A stretch of DNA of 64,000 nucleotides from Paraspadella gotoi (Eukaryota; Chaetognatha). Shown piece by piece: positions 10,762-24,460 of the stretch (positions are counted from its first letter, which is position 1; every line of letters starts with the position of its first letter). Under the pieces are notes generated by a model. That model searched no databases. It was not told the origin of the DNA and saw only the letters and a list, made by a program, of their open reading frames with translations. Where the stretch lies: assembly GCA_051294375.1 (NCBI GenBank), contig CM119269.1:9125619-9189618 (forward strand). The letters run 5' to 3'. Both the position numbers and the translations under genes were made by a program.

Positions 10762-11486
10762 CGAACGAGAGAGAGAGACGAGCAGAGAGAGAGAGAGAAG
10801 AGAGAGAGAGAGTAGAGAACAAGACGAGAGAGAGAGAGGAGAGAGAAGAGGGCCGCACTTAAGGCCCGCTGGAAAAGCAGCGAACGACATAAAGGAGAAG
10901 TTTTCGAAAAAAAATAAGAAAAGAATTACAGGCAATCATAAAAATTTTAAAACACGCGAAGAACAAAAACAAGAAAAGAAAGTTTTTTGATGGAAAGAAA
11001 ACCGTGACATTTCGCATACTCCACCTTAATTTCAACAAACTGTTTCTCCCATAAAATACACAGGAGTCATTCCCTGTTCTCCGTCCCTACTGTCATCTAA
11101 GTCTCTCTCCTTTGCTCATCTCTCTCCTCTCTGTCTTTTTCTCTCCTCTCTCTCTCCTCTCTCTCTCATATCTCATCTCTCTCTTCTCTCTCGTCTCTCT
11201 CTCTCTATTCTCATCTCTGCTCTCTATCTTTCCTCTCTCTCTCTCTCTCATCTCTCACTCTCTCCTATTTCTCATGCTCTTTTGTTTTTGATGTTGTTTT
11301 GATCATTTCACAAAAATTAGGAATTAATCATTAGGACAAACAGGATGAAAAAAAAGTTTATTCGCATAGAGGCGCTCATTATTTAAGGAATGTACATTTT
11401 TTTTAGGGAAGAGGGAGAAGATCGAGAGAGAGAGGACGAAAGAGAGAGAGAGAGAGAGAGGAGAGAGAAGAGAGGAGAAGAGACGA

Positions 11487-11534
<48 letters not shown>

Positions 11535-11626
11535 CATTGTTGTTTCACAGACGGAGAAACTCATATCGTGCAAGCAGAGCGAAAGGATTTGAGACAAGAC
11601 AGGCAGATGATGTAAAAAGAAGGCGA

Positions 11627-11675
<49 letters not shown>

Positions 11676-12666
11676 GAGAGAGAGAGAGAATATTGAAAGA
11701 ACTATGGGAAATTTCTCGCAGGCTTTCTTCTTTATCCTCCCTATTTTTTTTTTACTTTTCATTTTATTTCTTTCCATTTCTTTCATAATTTTTTTTTCCT
11801 TAGCGAAATTATGTTTTTATTTTTCTTTCTTTTTTTTTTCCTATTCTTTTTTTTTTTCCTGCAGTCCGAAAAATGATTTTTCTGAAAAGCCACCAAGAGC
11901 CCGAAGGGGGTCGGGGACGCGAAAAACCCCCCGCAGCAGGCGTTTGAAAATTATCCTGCTGCTGTGCGGCTAGAAGGAGGCCTGCTGCAGCCCCGTCGGA
12001 ACTTGTGCAGCAACCATAATAAATCGCTTTGGCTTGAAATATCGCGGCGCGAGGAACTTTCGAGCTTAATTTTTTGTCACTTTTTAACTGATTATAATAA
12101 ATGTCCAGAGAGAGGAGAGAGGAGGAGAAAGAGAGGAGGGAGGGGGAGGAGAGAGAGAGAGAGAGAGAGAGAGAGTGAGTTGTGCGTTGTCATACAGTGA
12201 GTTGTTCATTATTTTTTTTATTAATACATTTAAATAAACGAGAATCTTTTATATTCGTCGACCAAGAATTTTGAATCAAAGGAGTTGAAAAGAAAGATGC
12301 TTATTTCCGTCCTTGTATATTTTAAGCCCTGGCGCGACAAAATGAAAACTTGACACTCGGAAATAAAATACTTAAAATCTTATGCTTTTAAAAAAATATA
12401 GTTGTGTAAAGTTTACTTTGAAAAAAGTTTATCTACGGAGAAAGAGAGAAGAGATATGTTTGTTATGTCGCCGCAGGATAAAACATTTTGCCATTTTTAC
12501 GACGGGCAACTAGATGCCAAAATTGAAGAAAACTTTTTTCTTTTTAGCAGTAATTGCCATAAAAAGGATCAAAAACACGGGATATAAAATAATTTGGGAT
12601 TCATAACTTGATTGTCGAACCTTATGGTGACTGAGAAGAGGAAGCGTTTTACGAGCGAGAATAAAA
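10717..12666. repeat. Left copy of a direct duplication of about 1.85 kb
   Basis: From the GA block and AGGCCCGCTGGAAAAGCAGC onward this region repeats at 12692-14408. From about 11061 to 11865 the two copies look identical at an offset of 1850 bases, including compound CT and GA tracts. Outside that core they differ by many single-base indels. No gene is recognised. Open frames here are SLSL/ERER repeat translations present in both copies. Confidence 0.9.
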
Positions 12667-12691
12667 NNNNNNNNNNNNNNNNNNNNNNNNN
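12667..12691. other. Assembly gap, 25 N, between duplicated flanks
   Basis: The gap separates the two copies of the 1.85-kb duplication and is followed by a GA repeat. Confidence 0.99.
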
Positions 12692-13336
12692 GAGAGAGAG
12701 AGAGAGAGAGAGAGAGACCGCACCTTAAGGCCCGTGGAAAAGCAGCGAACGACATAAAGGAGAAGTTTCGAAAAATAAAAAAGAATTACAGGCAATCATA
12801 AAAATTTAAAACACCGAAGAAAAAAAAAGAAAGAAAGTTTTTGATGGAAAGAAAACCGTGAAATTTCCATACTCCTAAATTTCACAAACTGTTTCTCCCA
12901 TTAAAATACACAGGAGTCATTCCCTGTTCTCCGTCCCTACTGTCATCTAAGTCTCTCTCCTTTGCTCATCTCTCTCCTCTCTGTCTTTTTCTCTCCTCTC
13001 TCTCTCCTCTCTCTCTCATATCTCATCTCTCTCTTCTCTCTCGTCTCTCTCTCTCTATTCTCATCTCTGCTCTCTATCTTTCCTCTCTCTCTCTCTCTCA
13101 TCTCTCACTCTCTCCTATTTCTCATGCTCTTTTGTTTTTGATGTTGTTTTGATCATTTCACAAAAATTAGGAATTAATCATTAGGACAAACAGGATGAAA
13201 AAAAAGTTTATTCGCATAGAGGCGCTCATTATTTAAGGAATGTACATTTTTTTTAGGGAAGAGGGAGAAGATCGAGAGAGAGAGGACGAAAGAGAGAGAG
13301 AGAGAGAGAGGAGAGAGAAGAGAGGAGAAGAGACGA

Positions 13337-13384
<48 letters not shown>

Positions 13385-13476
13385 CATTGTTGTTTCACAG
13401 ACGGAGAAACTCATATCGTGCAAGCAGAGCGAAAGGATTTGAGACAAGACAGGCAGATGATGTAAAAAGAAGGCGA

Positions 13477-13525
<49 letters not shown>

Positions 13526-13918
13526 GAGAGAGAGAGAGAATATTGAAAGAACTATGGGAAATTTCTCGCAGGCTTTCTTCTTTATCCTCCCTATTTTTTT
13601 TTTACTTTTCATTTTATTTCTTTCCATTTCTTTCATAATTTTTTTTTCCTTAGCGAAATTATGTTTTTATTTTTCTTTCTTTTTTTTTTCCTATTCTTTT
13701 TTTTTCCTGAGTCGAAATGATTTTTCTGAAGCCCAAGAGCCGAAGGGGGTCGGGGCCGCGAAAACCCCCCGCAGCAGCTTTGAAATTTCCTGCTGCTGCT
13801 GAAGAGGCTGCTGCAGCCCCCGTCGGAACTGCAGCACCATAATAAATGCTGCTTGAAATATCGCGGCGCCGAGGATTTCGGTTAATTTTGTCACTTTTTA
13901 CTGATTTATATAAATGTC

Positions 13919-13958
<40 letters not shown>

Positions 13959-14408
13959 GTTGTCGTTGTCATAAGTGCGTTGTTCATATTTTTTTTATTA
14001 ATAATTTAATAAACGAGAATTTTTATATTCGTGACAAGAATTTGACTCAAAGGATTAAAAGAAAATGTTTCGTCCTTTATTTTTTACTCGCGACAAAATG
14101 AAAACTTGACACTCGGAAAAAATATTAAAATTTATCTTTTAAAAAAATATATTGTGTAAAGTTTACTTTGAAAAAGTTTATTACGGAGAAAGAGAGAGAG
14201 ATATGTTTGGTTATGTCGCCGCAGGATTAAAACATTTTGCCAATTTTTTACGACGGGAATATGCAAATTTGAAGAAATATTTTTCTTTTTACATAATTGC
14301 CATAAAAGGATCAAAAACACGGGATATAAAAAAGTTTGGGATTCATAACTTGATTGTCGAACCTTATGGTGTGAGAAGAGGAAGGTTTTACGAGCGAGAA
14401 TAAAATAA
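12692..14408. repeat. Right copy of the 1.85-kb duplication
   Basis: It begins with GA repeats and AAGGCCCGTGGAAAAGCAGC and ends with TACGAGCGAGAATAAAA, the same sequence that precedes the gap on the left. The terminal parts are shorter than the left copy by numerous one-base losses. An allelic copy or an unmerged contig end is more likely than a genomic tandem duplication. Confidence 0.9.
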
Positions 14409-15682
<1,274 letters not shown>

Positions 15683-15967
15683 ATGAAGCAAATACAGAAT
15701 AAAAATAATAATGGAACTGAGATGAAGGAAGCTGCTTCTGCTGAAAAAACTATCACCTTCAAGGATGTTGTTCCTATAAAAGTCACATATGTTGAAAGTC
15801 CTCGAACAGCGTTGCTAACGACGACGACGACGACGACGACGAAAAAGCGTATCTTCTCATTTCATATCCCAAAAGCCATTGTGCACAATTTTAGTGGAAG
15901 ACCCACATTTGCGGCTTTTGTTTCTATCGAAGGCAGAACATGGGAAAGCGTCAGGACCGAGATATGA
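15683..15967 (+). CDS. Open frame of 94 codons, unrecognised
   Basis: The residue composition is largely non-repetitive: a charged N-terminal part (EMKEAASAEKTITFKD), then DVVPIKVTYVESPRTALL, then an encoded (ACG)n poly-Thr run (about residues 66-73), then IFSFHIPKAIVHNFSGRP and FAAFVSIEGRTWESVRTEI, with a stop at 15965-15967. The second half could be a short domain fragment, but I do not recognise it. There is no clear promoter and no splice context. The frame abuts a (GA)n tract. Confidence 0.3.
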   Translation: MKQIQNKNNNGTEMKEAASAEKTITFKDVVPIKVTYVESPRTALLTTTTTTTTKKRIFSFHIPKAIVHNFSGRPTFAAFVSIEGRTWESVRTEI

Positions 15968-15969
15968 AT

Positions 15970-16069
<100 letters not shown>

Positions 16070-16441
16070 GAACCGGCCGTGATAAATGGGTATAAATAAT
16101 CGTTGTGAATTGTGAGAGACTGGAACGAGGGAAACGGATTCGCTTTGTCACAATCGAACAAATGAACAAAAGACGGAAACAAGATTCGTAATCGAATTCG
16201 ATTGTTTTCGCCGCCGCCGCCGCCGCCGCCGCCGCAGCAGCAGCCGACGCCGCCGCTTTAATCACCCGTTCTTCCATCCGCAGTTCAGTTACCAAAAAAA
16301 ATGAAAAACAAAGAAGATATGATTGAGAGATAAAAAGCATCTGGTTGCTATGCAAATTGCATGCAAATTCTGGCTCGCGTTCGCGGCGTCGTAAACACTT
16401 CCTTAAACCCAAAAAACTTTTTTCAATCGATTCTTTTTTTT

Positions 16442-16598
16442 NNNNNNNNNNNNNNNNNNNNNNNNNNNNNNNNNNNNNNNNNNNNNNNNNNNNNNNNNNN
16501 NNNNNNNNNNNNNNNNNNNNNNNNNNNNNNNNNNNNNNNNNNNNNNNNNNNNNNNNNNNNNNNNNNNNNNNNNNNNNNNNNNNNNNNNNNNNNNNNNN
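16442..16598. other. Assembly gap, 157 N
   Basis: T-run on the left, CT microsatellite on the right. Confidence 0.99.
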
Positions 16599-16764
16599 TC
16601 TCTCTCTCTCTCTCTCTCTTTCTCCCTTTTCTCTCCAACTTTTTGACCCGCTTAGAGAAAAAATATCTAAATGTCAAATCCTTGGTTCTAATATTGTCTG
16701 CATCGTGTCGTTCTTGACATTTGATTAAAGGAAGGTAAAGAAACAAAATGAAAACAATCCTCAA

Positions 16765-16814
<50 letters not shown>

Positions 16815-16854
16815 CTTTCTCTCTCTATCTTTCTCTCTCTACCAAATTAGGAAC

Positions 16855-17460
16855 TTCTATACGAATAAATATTGAAAAACATAATAAGATATGATATGAT
16901 TATATGATAATAATATTGATAAACAATTATAATTTACATTCACAAATGGAAAAAAGCTGAGAATTCGTGACGGAGAATTCACGCGGCGTTGCCTCCATGA
17001 GACAACCTAATCACAACTAATATTCACACTTTTTTATCCGCCCAGGAAAAGGTCGTAAAAATATATGCAAATTAGAAAATTTCAACCCTTAAAATCTTTT
17101 TTCTTTCAATCTCTCTCCCTCTCATAATATAATGAAAAAACATAAATAAAAGAATAAATGGATAAGTGATTTATGAATAATAAAAGTATGTGGATAAACA
17201 ATCGCATAATATTTTACTATTCTACAAATGTGAAAAAAAGCTGAAGAATACGTAGACTCAAAAGAGAATTTCACCATGCGCGCAACGGTGGCCTTCACAT
17301 AGACAAAACGCTATATACAAACAACTAATATTTCAGACACTTTTAATCAAGCGCCCAGGAAAAGGTCGTAAAAATAAATATGCAAAATTTAGAACTCTCA
17401 AATCCCGGGACACCCCTGTAAAATCTTTTCTTTCAAATCTCGCTCCCGTCTCTCAATCTC
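16855..17460. repeat. Noisy tandem duplication, unit about 290 bp
   Basis: The landmarks GATAAACAATYRYAAT, AAATGNGAAAAAAAGCTGA, ACAACTAATATTYCA and CGCCCAGGAAAAGGTCGTAA occur in the same order in 16855-17130 and again in 17140-17460. The copies differ mainly by insertions and deletions, the second being longer. No gene is seen. An unpolished second copy of one locus is the likely cause. Confidence 0.7.
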
Positions 17461-18960
17461 TTCTCTCTCTTCCCTCTCTTTTATTCTTACTCTCTCTCTC
17501 TTTCTCTCTCATCTCTACTCTCACCTCTCTCTCTCTCTCTCTCACTTCTCAATGCTCCTCTCTCTCATCTACCATCTCTCTCTCTCAAATCTATATTCAT
17601 ATCTCCTTCCGCGTTTGGTATTAGGGAATTAACGTTTTTATAAACGACGTTTTGGTCGAATATTAAAAATCTCTTCCTCTCGTCTCAATCTCTCTCGTCT
17701 CTGATCACTCCTCTAGTCTCATCATCTCTCCCCTTCAGTCTCTTCATCTCTCATCTCTCTCTCTCGATCTCCTGCAAATCTCAGGTCTCTCTCGTCTCTA
17801 TCATANNNNNNNNNNNNNNNNNNNNNNNNNTCTCTTTCAGTCCCTAAGTTTTATTTCTCGAAAATCGTAAATGTCCACGATTGGAAGGATTTTTAATTTC
17901 GCCCCCTGACGTCACGGGGAAGGCGGATCGAAGTGCGAGAGCGAGACATTCTCGGAAGAAGAGAGAGAAAGAGAGAGAGAGAGTTAAATGTACTTGTATC
18001 AAAATGAGATTTTATTGCGGAGGAAAAACAAGTTTTATAGAAAGTAAAGAAGCAGGCGTACAAAGGTGGTTGACTTTAAAGTTATAAAAGAAACTGTTTA
18101 TAAGTGATGGAGTTAAAGTGAAAATGATGTCAAAGTGTATGGAGTAAAGAGGCGAGAGATGAGATGCGACTTTTTAAATTTCGTAGACGAAACAAGACCA
18201 AATAATTTTGAATGACTTTGTCTCTATATCCCTACAACAAATGATGAATGACTCTCTCTCTCTCTGTCTTCTACAAAACAAAGAATTCTCTCTCCTCTCT
18301 CCTTCAAAACAGTTGGCGAAAATCGAACGATGATATTTCTGATCACGACGACGAAATCTCACCGAGATTTATACAACTCTCTTCATTGCCCACTCCTTCC
18401 TTCACTTTTTTTGCCACTCACCCATTTCACAAAATCGCCCTCTACACCCCTTAATCGCCCCTTCCTTACCCCGTCAACTTCTCCCCTTTGCTTTACGACT
18501 GATAATCGACTTTTAGCGTAAAAACGAAAAAAAAAGAAGGAAAAAAAATATGAAGAGAAATAGAAATGGAAATAAAATGTGAATTTACGATTTACTTTTT
18601 TTTTAGAAGATTTTTCATAAAGTTTGATTTATCAGACGAAACCGAAAACTGAATTAGCTCGATACAACAACAACAACGACAGCTGCCAAAATGAACTTGA
18701 TGATTTTGAGATTTTTATGCGAAATTTTTTTTTTTTTTTTTTTAGTTTTTATTCTGGGCGTTGAGTTTTGATGTGCACCTTGCACAAAACAAGGCGTGAA
18801 ATGCCTCTTGCACCTTGCTACTCGATTCACTATCTGCAATCCTACTGCACCTATCAAGCATTATAGTTTCTTGCCATTTTCTTTTTAGTAGAACCAGAAA
18901 ACTTTCTTGCACCTTCTGGTTTCTTTCTCTCTCTCTCTTTCTTTATCGCCCTCTCTCTCC
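17461..18960. other. Non-coding, noisy CT-rich DNA and AT-rich DNA
   Basis: Positions 17461-17805 hold CT repeats interrupted every few bases by single A or G, followed by a 25-N gap (17806-17830). From 17831 the sequence is AT-rich, with CTTGCACCTT-type short repeats near 18774-18920. No exon is recognised. Confidence 0.7.
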
Positions 18961-19660
18961 CTCTCTCTATATATATATCTCTCTCTCCCTTCTTATTCAC
19001 CATAGCTCTGTCTCACTCTTCCTCTCAATGTTGATTAACGGTCGAAAAAATAACTCATTTTACGATTCAGTTAAACAATATTTCTTTTACCAAATCTTTT
19101 TTTAATCATTTTATGCAAAATCTTCGATAAATTTAAAAGAGGAATAGAAAGAGGAAATTATTACTAACGTTTTCTTCTTTCTTATCTTTTCTAACTCTAA
19201 ATTCCTATTTCGCCCCGATTCCTTTTCCACCTTCCTCGTCATTCTCCCTCTTATCTATACATCCTCTTTTTCTCCAACTTCCTCTCCAACTTCCTATATA
19301 TCTCTCTCTCCCTCTATCCCATTCTCGTTTGTCTCACTTCTTCCTCTCAAGTTGAAAAATAAAAAAAAATAAAAAAAAAAATGAAAATGAAAATTAAACG
19401 GCGAAAAAATAACTCATTTTTACGATTCAGGCTTTTTCTTTTTAAACAATATTTTTCTTTACCAAATCTTTTTTTTAATCCTTTTATGCAAATCTCGAAT
19501 AAATTTAAAAGAAGGAGTGAGAAAAGAGAAAATACAAGTTCCTTCCTTCCATCTTTCTCCCCTTAACTCTTAAAATTCTATTTCTCGCCCCATTTCCTTA
19601 TTTTCTTCTTTTTTAACCTTCCTCGTTTTTCATCTCTCTATCATACTCCTCTTCTCCACT
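18960..19660. repeat. Noisy tandem duplication, unit about 330 bp
   Basis: The landmarks CTCACT(T)CTTCCTCTCAA, CGAAAAAATAACTCATTTT, ACGATTCAG, AAACAATATTT, ACCAAATCTTTTTTT and TTTTATGCAAA occur at 19010-19140 and, in order, at 19330-19500. The copies differ by indels. No gene is recognised. Confidence 0.75.
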
Positions 19661-20468
19661 CTCTCCAAACATCCTTTCTCCCTTCTCTTCCGTCTTCTTC
19701 CTCTCTCCTTTTGCTCCTCCTCTCCTCTTCCTCTCAACTTTCTCACGAATATAAACTATTTATTTTCGATCGACAATGGCGCTATTTCCCCCCCCCCCCC
19801 GAGTCCACCTTGACGCTCGGCTCTCTCTCTCTCTCTCTCTCTCTCTTCCTCTCTCTCTCTTCTCTCTCTCTCTCTCTCTCACATCTCCGGATGACGTAAT
19901 AAAATATTATTCATCTTGTTTAAAATTTCGATCGTGCGTCACCNNNNNNNNNNNNNNNNNNNNNNNNNCCCCCCCCATCAATTCACTCTCTCGCTCTCTA
20001 TCTACCTCACATCCTCTCCCTCTCTATATCTCTCCCGAACCCAAAACAAAAAAAATTAGGCTAGAGTCTTTTACGATTCGAAAGTCGGTTTGAAATCTGG
20101 GAGGATATAGAAGCGCGATGGAGAGAAATGATAATGATAGAGGATGACGAAGACAGAAAATGATTATGATAGAAAAATTGTGAAATTGATTAGAGATATG
20201 AGGATAAGAATGGACATCTCGTCATCATAAGGAGAAAAAAATGAAAGGGTTAAAAATCTAGGTTTTTTTAAACATTTTTTCAGCTAAACTGCTGATGAGA
20301 AAGTGAGATATGTTACTATGATAGCACTATGGTTTTTCATAGTTATTTTACAATGAAAAAGAGTCTTTTTTTTTCGTAAAAAAATAACGATGGTCGGAAT
20401 GAGATGCGGGTGGCGTGAGACAAGAGTGTGAAAGTCGCAATCACCGAGGTTGTACTATGAGAGAGAGA
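19661..20468. other. Non-coding, pyrimidine-rich then GAT/GAA-rich
   Basis: CT repeats (19820-19880), a 25-N gap (19944-19968) between an AT-rich stretch and a C run, then purine-rich GATAATGATAGA-like sequence. No exon is recognised. Confidence 0.7.
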
Positions 20469-20622
20469 NNNNNNNNNNNNNNNNNNNNNNNNNNNNNNNN
20501 NNNNNNNNNNNNNNNNNNNNNNNNNNNNNNNNNNNNNNNNNNNNNNNNNNNNNNNNNNNNNNNNNNNNNNNNNNNNNNNNNNNNNNNNNNNNNNNNNNNN
20601 NNNNNNNNNNNNNNNNNNNNNN
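20469..20622. other. Assembly gap, 154 N
   Basis: GA microsatellite sequence on both sides. Confidence 0.99.
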
Positions 20623-20899
20623 AGAGAGAGCAGAGTAGTTGCGTAATGCGTATTCGGAAACCGAAAAAACTTTACCGACAATCTATCTTTCCTCATACAA
20701 TAAACAAAAGAGTAAAAAATGTAAAAAAATGTAAAAAATGAAAAAATGAAAAAATAAAAAAATGAAAAAAATCAACGAAAAAAAATAATATATTTGGTCG
20801 AATTTAAAATTTGAACTTTTACCTCTTTCGCCCCAATTAAGTTATAATCAAGTTTGACGGAGCAAATTTTAATTGATATCTCGTTCATATTCTCAATTT

Positions 20900-21360
20900 N
20901 NNNNNNNNNNNNNNNNNNNNNNNNNNNNNNNNNNNNNNNNNNNNNNNNNNNNNNNNNNNNNNNNNNNNNNNNNNNNNNNNNNNNNNNNNNNNNNNNNNNN
21001 NNNNNNNNNNNNNNNNNNNNNNNNNNNNNNNNNNNNNNNNNNNNNNNNNNNNNNNNNNNNNNNNNNNNNNNNNNNNNNNNNNNNNNNNNNNNNNNNNNNN
21101 NNNNNNNNNNNNNNNNNNNNNNNNNNNNNNNNNNNNNNNNNNNNNNNNNNNNNNNNNNNNNNNNNNNNNNNNNNNNNNNNNNNNNNNNNNNNNNNNNNNN
21201 NNNNNNNNNNNNNNNNNNNNNNNNNNNNNNNNNNNNNNNNNNNNNNNNNNNNNNNNNNNNNNNNNNNNNNNNNNNNNNNNNNNNNNNNNNNNNNNNNNNN
21301 NNNNNNNNNNNNNNNNNNNNNNNNNNNNNNNNNNNNNNNNNNNNNNNNNNNNNNNNNNNN
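20900..21360. other. Assembly gap, 461 N
   Basis: This is the largest N run in the window. A short GC-rich stretch (21361-21460) follows it, unlike the AT-rich left flank. Confidence 0.99.
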
Positions 21361-21594
21361 CTGGGATGAGGGCGAGGGTGCTGGGTGCGAACTGCGCAGT
21401 GCAGTGCTGGGCATTGGGTGACACACTGAGGTGCTGGGGAAAGGTAAGGGGGACGGCTCCTACTAAACCGCATAAAAATAAAGAAAACTTAATTGTTTTT
21501 TTTTTCTCTCGAACGAAAAACAAAGGAACAATCGAGTTGATTTTTTATTTCTTTAAAGTGAAAGAACAATTGAATTGAAAGAAAAGGATTAATG

Positions 21595-21595
21595 A

Positions 21596-21638
<43 letters not shown>

Positions 21639-21639
21639 T

Positions 21640-21687
<48 letters not shown>

Positions 21688-21700
21688 AAGAAAGAAAAAA
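21595..21700 (+). repeat. (GAAA)n tetranucleotide array
   Basis: About 25 GAAA units, with single substitutions near 21640 and 21684. Confidence 0.95.
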
Positions 21701-22942
21701 AAACAAGAAACCGTTAACGTTGTTTGATAATAAATTTGATAATAAAAACCACCTTTTGAAAGTAAATCAAAATATTTTATTCCTAGCGACGCCTCTCTTA
21801 CCTCTCTATTGTTTTCTAAATCTTTCTCTCTTTAGTTATATACCTTTTCTCTTCTCCCTCACCCTCTTCTACTCTCTCCCTCTCCCTCTCTTCCCCGCTT
21901 TCCTCTCCATCTCCCTCTCTATCCCGCTCCCTCACCAAAAACCAAAATCTCGATAAAGTCTGCAGATACGATTTATTCACCCAAAGAATTTATCATAAGA
22001 ATTTTTCTTCCTTCCCTCTTTCCCGTCGATTAATCAAGAAGTGAGAGACGTTCCTTTCGATTTTGATCCACCAATCAATCAATCAATCAAGAATCGAAAC
22101 TTCATCCTGTCAGATTCGAAATCTCGGACGTGAATATCTTTCTTTCTCCTTCTCCCTCTCACTCTCTCTCTCTCTCTATCTCTCTTTTCCTAACCCTGCG
22201 TCCGGTGCGCTTTCTTTAAACCCAGAAAATATTTCCTTAATAAATACTAAGCGTAAGAACAATATCTTGGCGCAGAAATATGAATTTAACCCAATTTGTT
22301 CCGTTACTATCACACTTAACTCCTAGTGTCCACTCACATCATTTCTCCTCCTACCTCTCTCACAATCTCACATGATACGAAATTTCTCGGTTTATGAATC
22401 ACAAGATTTAATGACATTTTTCGACATCAATTTTCTTTGGCCTAACATCAACCCTCTTCACAAATCTCATTCTTTCCCTCATCCTTTCTCACCCCAACCC
22501 ACCAGACCCCGCCTCACCCAGCCTCACCTCATCTCACCCCGTCTTTCCTACTTCCCTTCTTTTCGCACCGAATTAAAATAAGTTCACTTTTGCTTCGACT
22601 CAATTTTTCCCCTATTTTTATGATTTAAAAAAAAACCAAAACAAAAAAAATTCGGCCTTAACCGAGCCTACAAAAAGCTTTCGAATTTAGAGTTAGTTAA
22701 TTTTAAAATATAGTTAATAATAAAAAGAATTAAAAATTTTACATTTTATAGAATAGAGATCATGACCTTCTTGAATGATTATTCTAAGCTTAATATTCTA
22801 AGCTACATTGGCGACTCCGTAATCTCTTTAGTTTTACAATTGAAGAGACTTAATCTCAAGTATACAGTAGATTGTTTCTTGTTTCTGAGATCCACTCACA
22901 CAAGCAATTCAGTTCTCTTTCTGAATATTTCAGTCAAGCCTC

Positions 22943-22978
<36 letters not shown>
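21701..22978. other. Non-coding, AT- and pyrimidine-rich
   Basis: Pyrimidine-rich stretches, short CAATCAATCAAT and CCTCACCCC repeats, and AT-rich DNA, then a CT run that leads into the gap at 22979-23141. No exon is recognised. Confidence 0.7.
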
Positions 22979-23234
22979 NNNNNNNNNNNNNNNNNNNNNN
23001 NNNNNNNNNNNNNNNNNNNNNNNNNNNNNNNNNNNNNNNNNNNNNNNNNNNNNNNNNNNNNNNNNNNNNNNNNNNNNNNNNNNNNNNNNNNNNNNNNNNN
23101 NNNNNNNNNNNNNNNNNNNNNNNNNNNNNNNNNNNNNNNNNCTTGTTTCAATTTACAAAATTACGTTCCTCACGAAGCTCCGTAGTCCAAACCCAAAAAC
23201 CCCGCGGGTTGAATCAACGTAGAATTAACAGAGA

Positions 23235-23390
23235 TCCACCGCTCCAATCAAAGACTCTTAGCTTTAATCAAAACTCCAATCAAAGACTCCAAGCTTTAAC
23301 AAAAACTCCAATCAAAGACTCCAAGCATAAATCAAAACTCCAATCAAAGCTGCAATCAAATCTCCAATCAAATATTCAGTCAGTCATCCT
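23235..23390 (+). repeat. Minisatellite around CTCCAATCAAAGACTCCAAG
   Basis: A unit of about 32-38 bp built on CCAATCAAAGACTC and AAGCTTTAATCAAAA repeats about four times, then degrades to CTCCAATCAAA and TGCAATCAAA units. In one frame it translates to a QSK/QSN-type repeat peptide, which I regard as incidental. Confidence 0.8.
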
Positions 23391-24460
23391 TCGAATTTAA
23401 CCGACGTACGATATCAGAGTCGAATTCTCAATCCGCCACCCTTCACGGTTAAGACCCCCTCCACCATTTAATCTCCTCACTCCCGCTCTCCCTTATCCCT
23501 ATTCAATCCCCCTCTGACCCAGGGGGGGGGTGGCGAAGAGGGAGGAGGGTGAGCGAGGGGAGAAGTGGGGGGGGGGAAAGTGATGTTTCGATTGAGCGAA
23601 AAGAATTCGAATCGCGTCGCTTTTCGTCTTTGAAGTTTGAAGCGAAATTCGAAGCTTCGAATGTTTTATGGATTTATGACGAATTGAGATCGAGGCGAAG
23701 TGAGTTGATCGCGATGTGAGAAGGGAATGTGAGGTGATCGTGAAGTGAGTGGGTGATGTTGGTTGTGAATTGATAATGGTAACGTGAAATTATTTTGAAA
23801 TGAGCGGGCGATGTCGCTCGTGAAGCGAGCATTGGTTCCTAGATATCTAAGAGATCTTTAGAATGATAATAAGAATACGACAATATGCAAATGAGATTAA
23901 CGAACTCAATCTCATCTGAAATGATTTACAAATTAATTTGCTGCAGAAGTCAATTGTGAAATGGAGGCGGCGATTTTGGTTTTGAAGAGGAAGAAAAGGT
24001 AAATCTCATAAAAGAGCAGAAAAGTGAATGTTTTATTATGTTGCATTAGATTTCCCGTTTTGACTCAAGATTTTCTCGATTACTATTTTTCGCTTTCGAA
24101 TCTCAGTTCATCATTTTGTTATCGCGTTTGATTATCATTTAAAAGTTTTTTTTCTTTTCAGGTTTTTATTAAGTTTTAATGCTTCTTTTCCTCTTTTGAT
24201 TCGCTTTTCGAGTTCATATTTTTGCCTTCGTTATTTCACTTCCAATTTTCCCGATATATTTATCCCCAAAAAATCTAATATAAATTAATAACAATAAACA
24301 AATCGAAAGCGAAGCCACGTGTTCGCCAGGGGAAAATATTTCTGACCCAAATTACATAAATCGATAAATCCTGATTTCCTCCTCCTCCTCCTCCTCCTCC
24401 TCCCCTCCTCCTCCTCCTTCTGCCCCCTTTTTTTTCTACTCAATTAATCGTTCCCCCCTC
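23391..24460. other. Non-coding, including a 16-bp perfect palindrome
   Basis: A G-rich strand (23521-23580), a GTGAAGTGAG-type degenerate repeat (23690-23830) and AT-rich sequence. ATTCGAAGCTTCGAAT at 23647-23662 is a perfect 16-bp palindrome. A CCT triplet run lies at 24377-24420. No exon is recognised. Confidence 0.7.

Noticed and set aside
11324-11788. Frames of 74-132 codons repeated identically at 13174-13638
   Set aside because: They are GA/CT repeat translations duplicated with the 1.85-kb segment, not paralogous genes.
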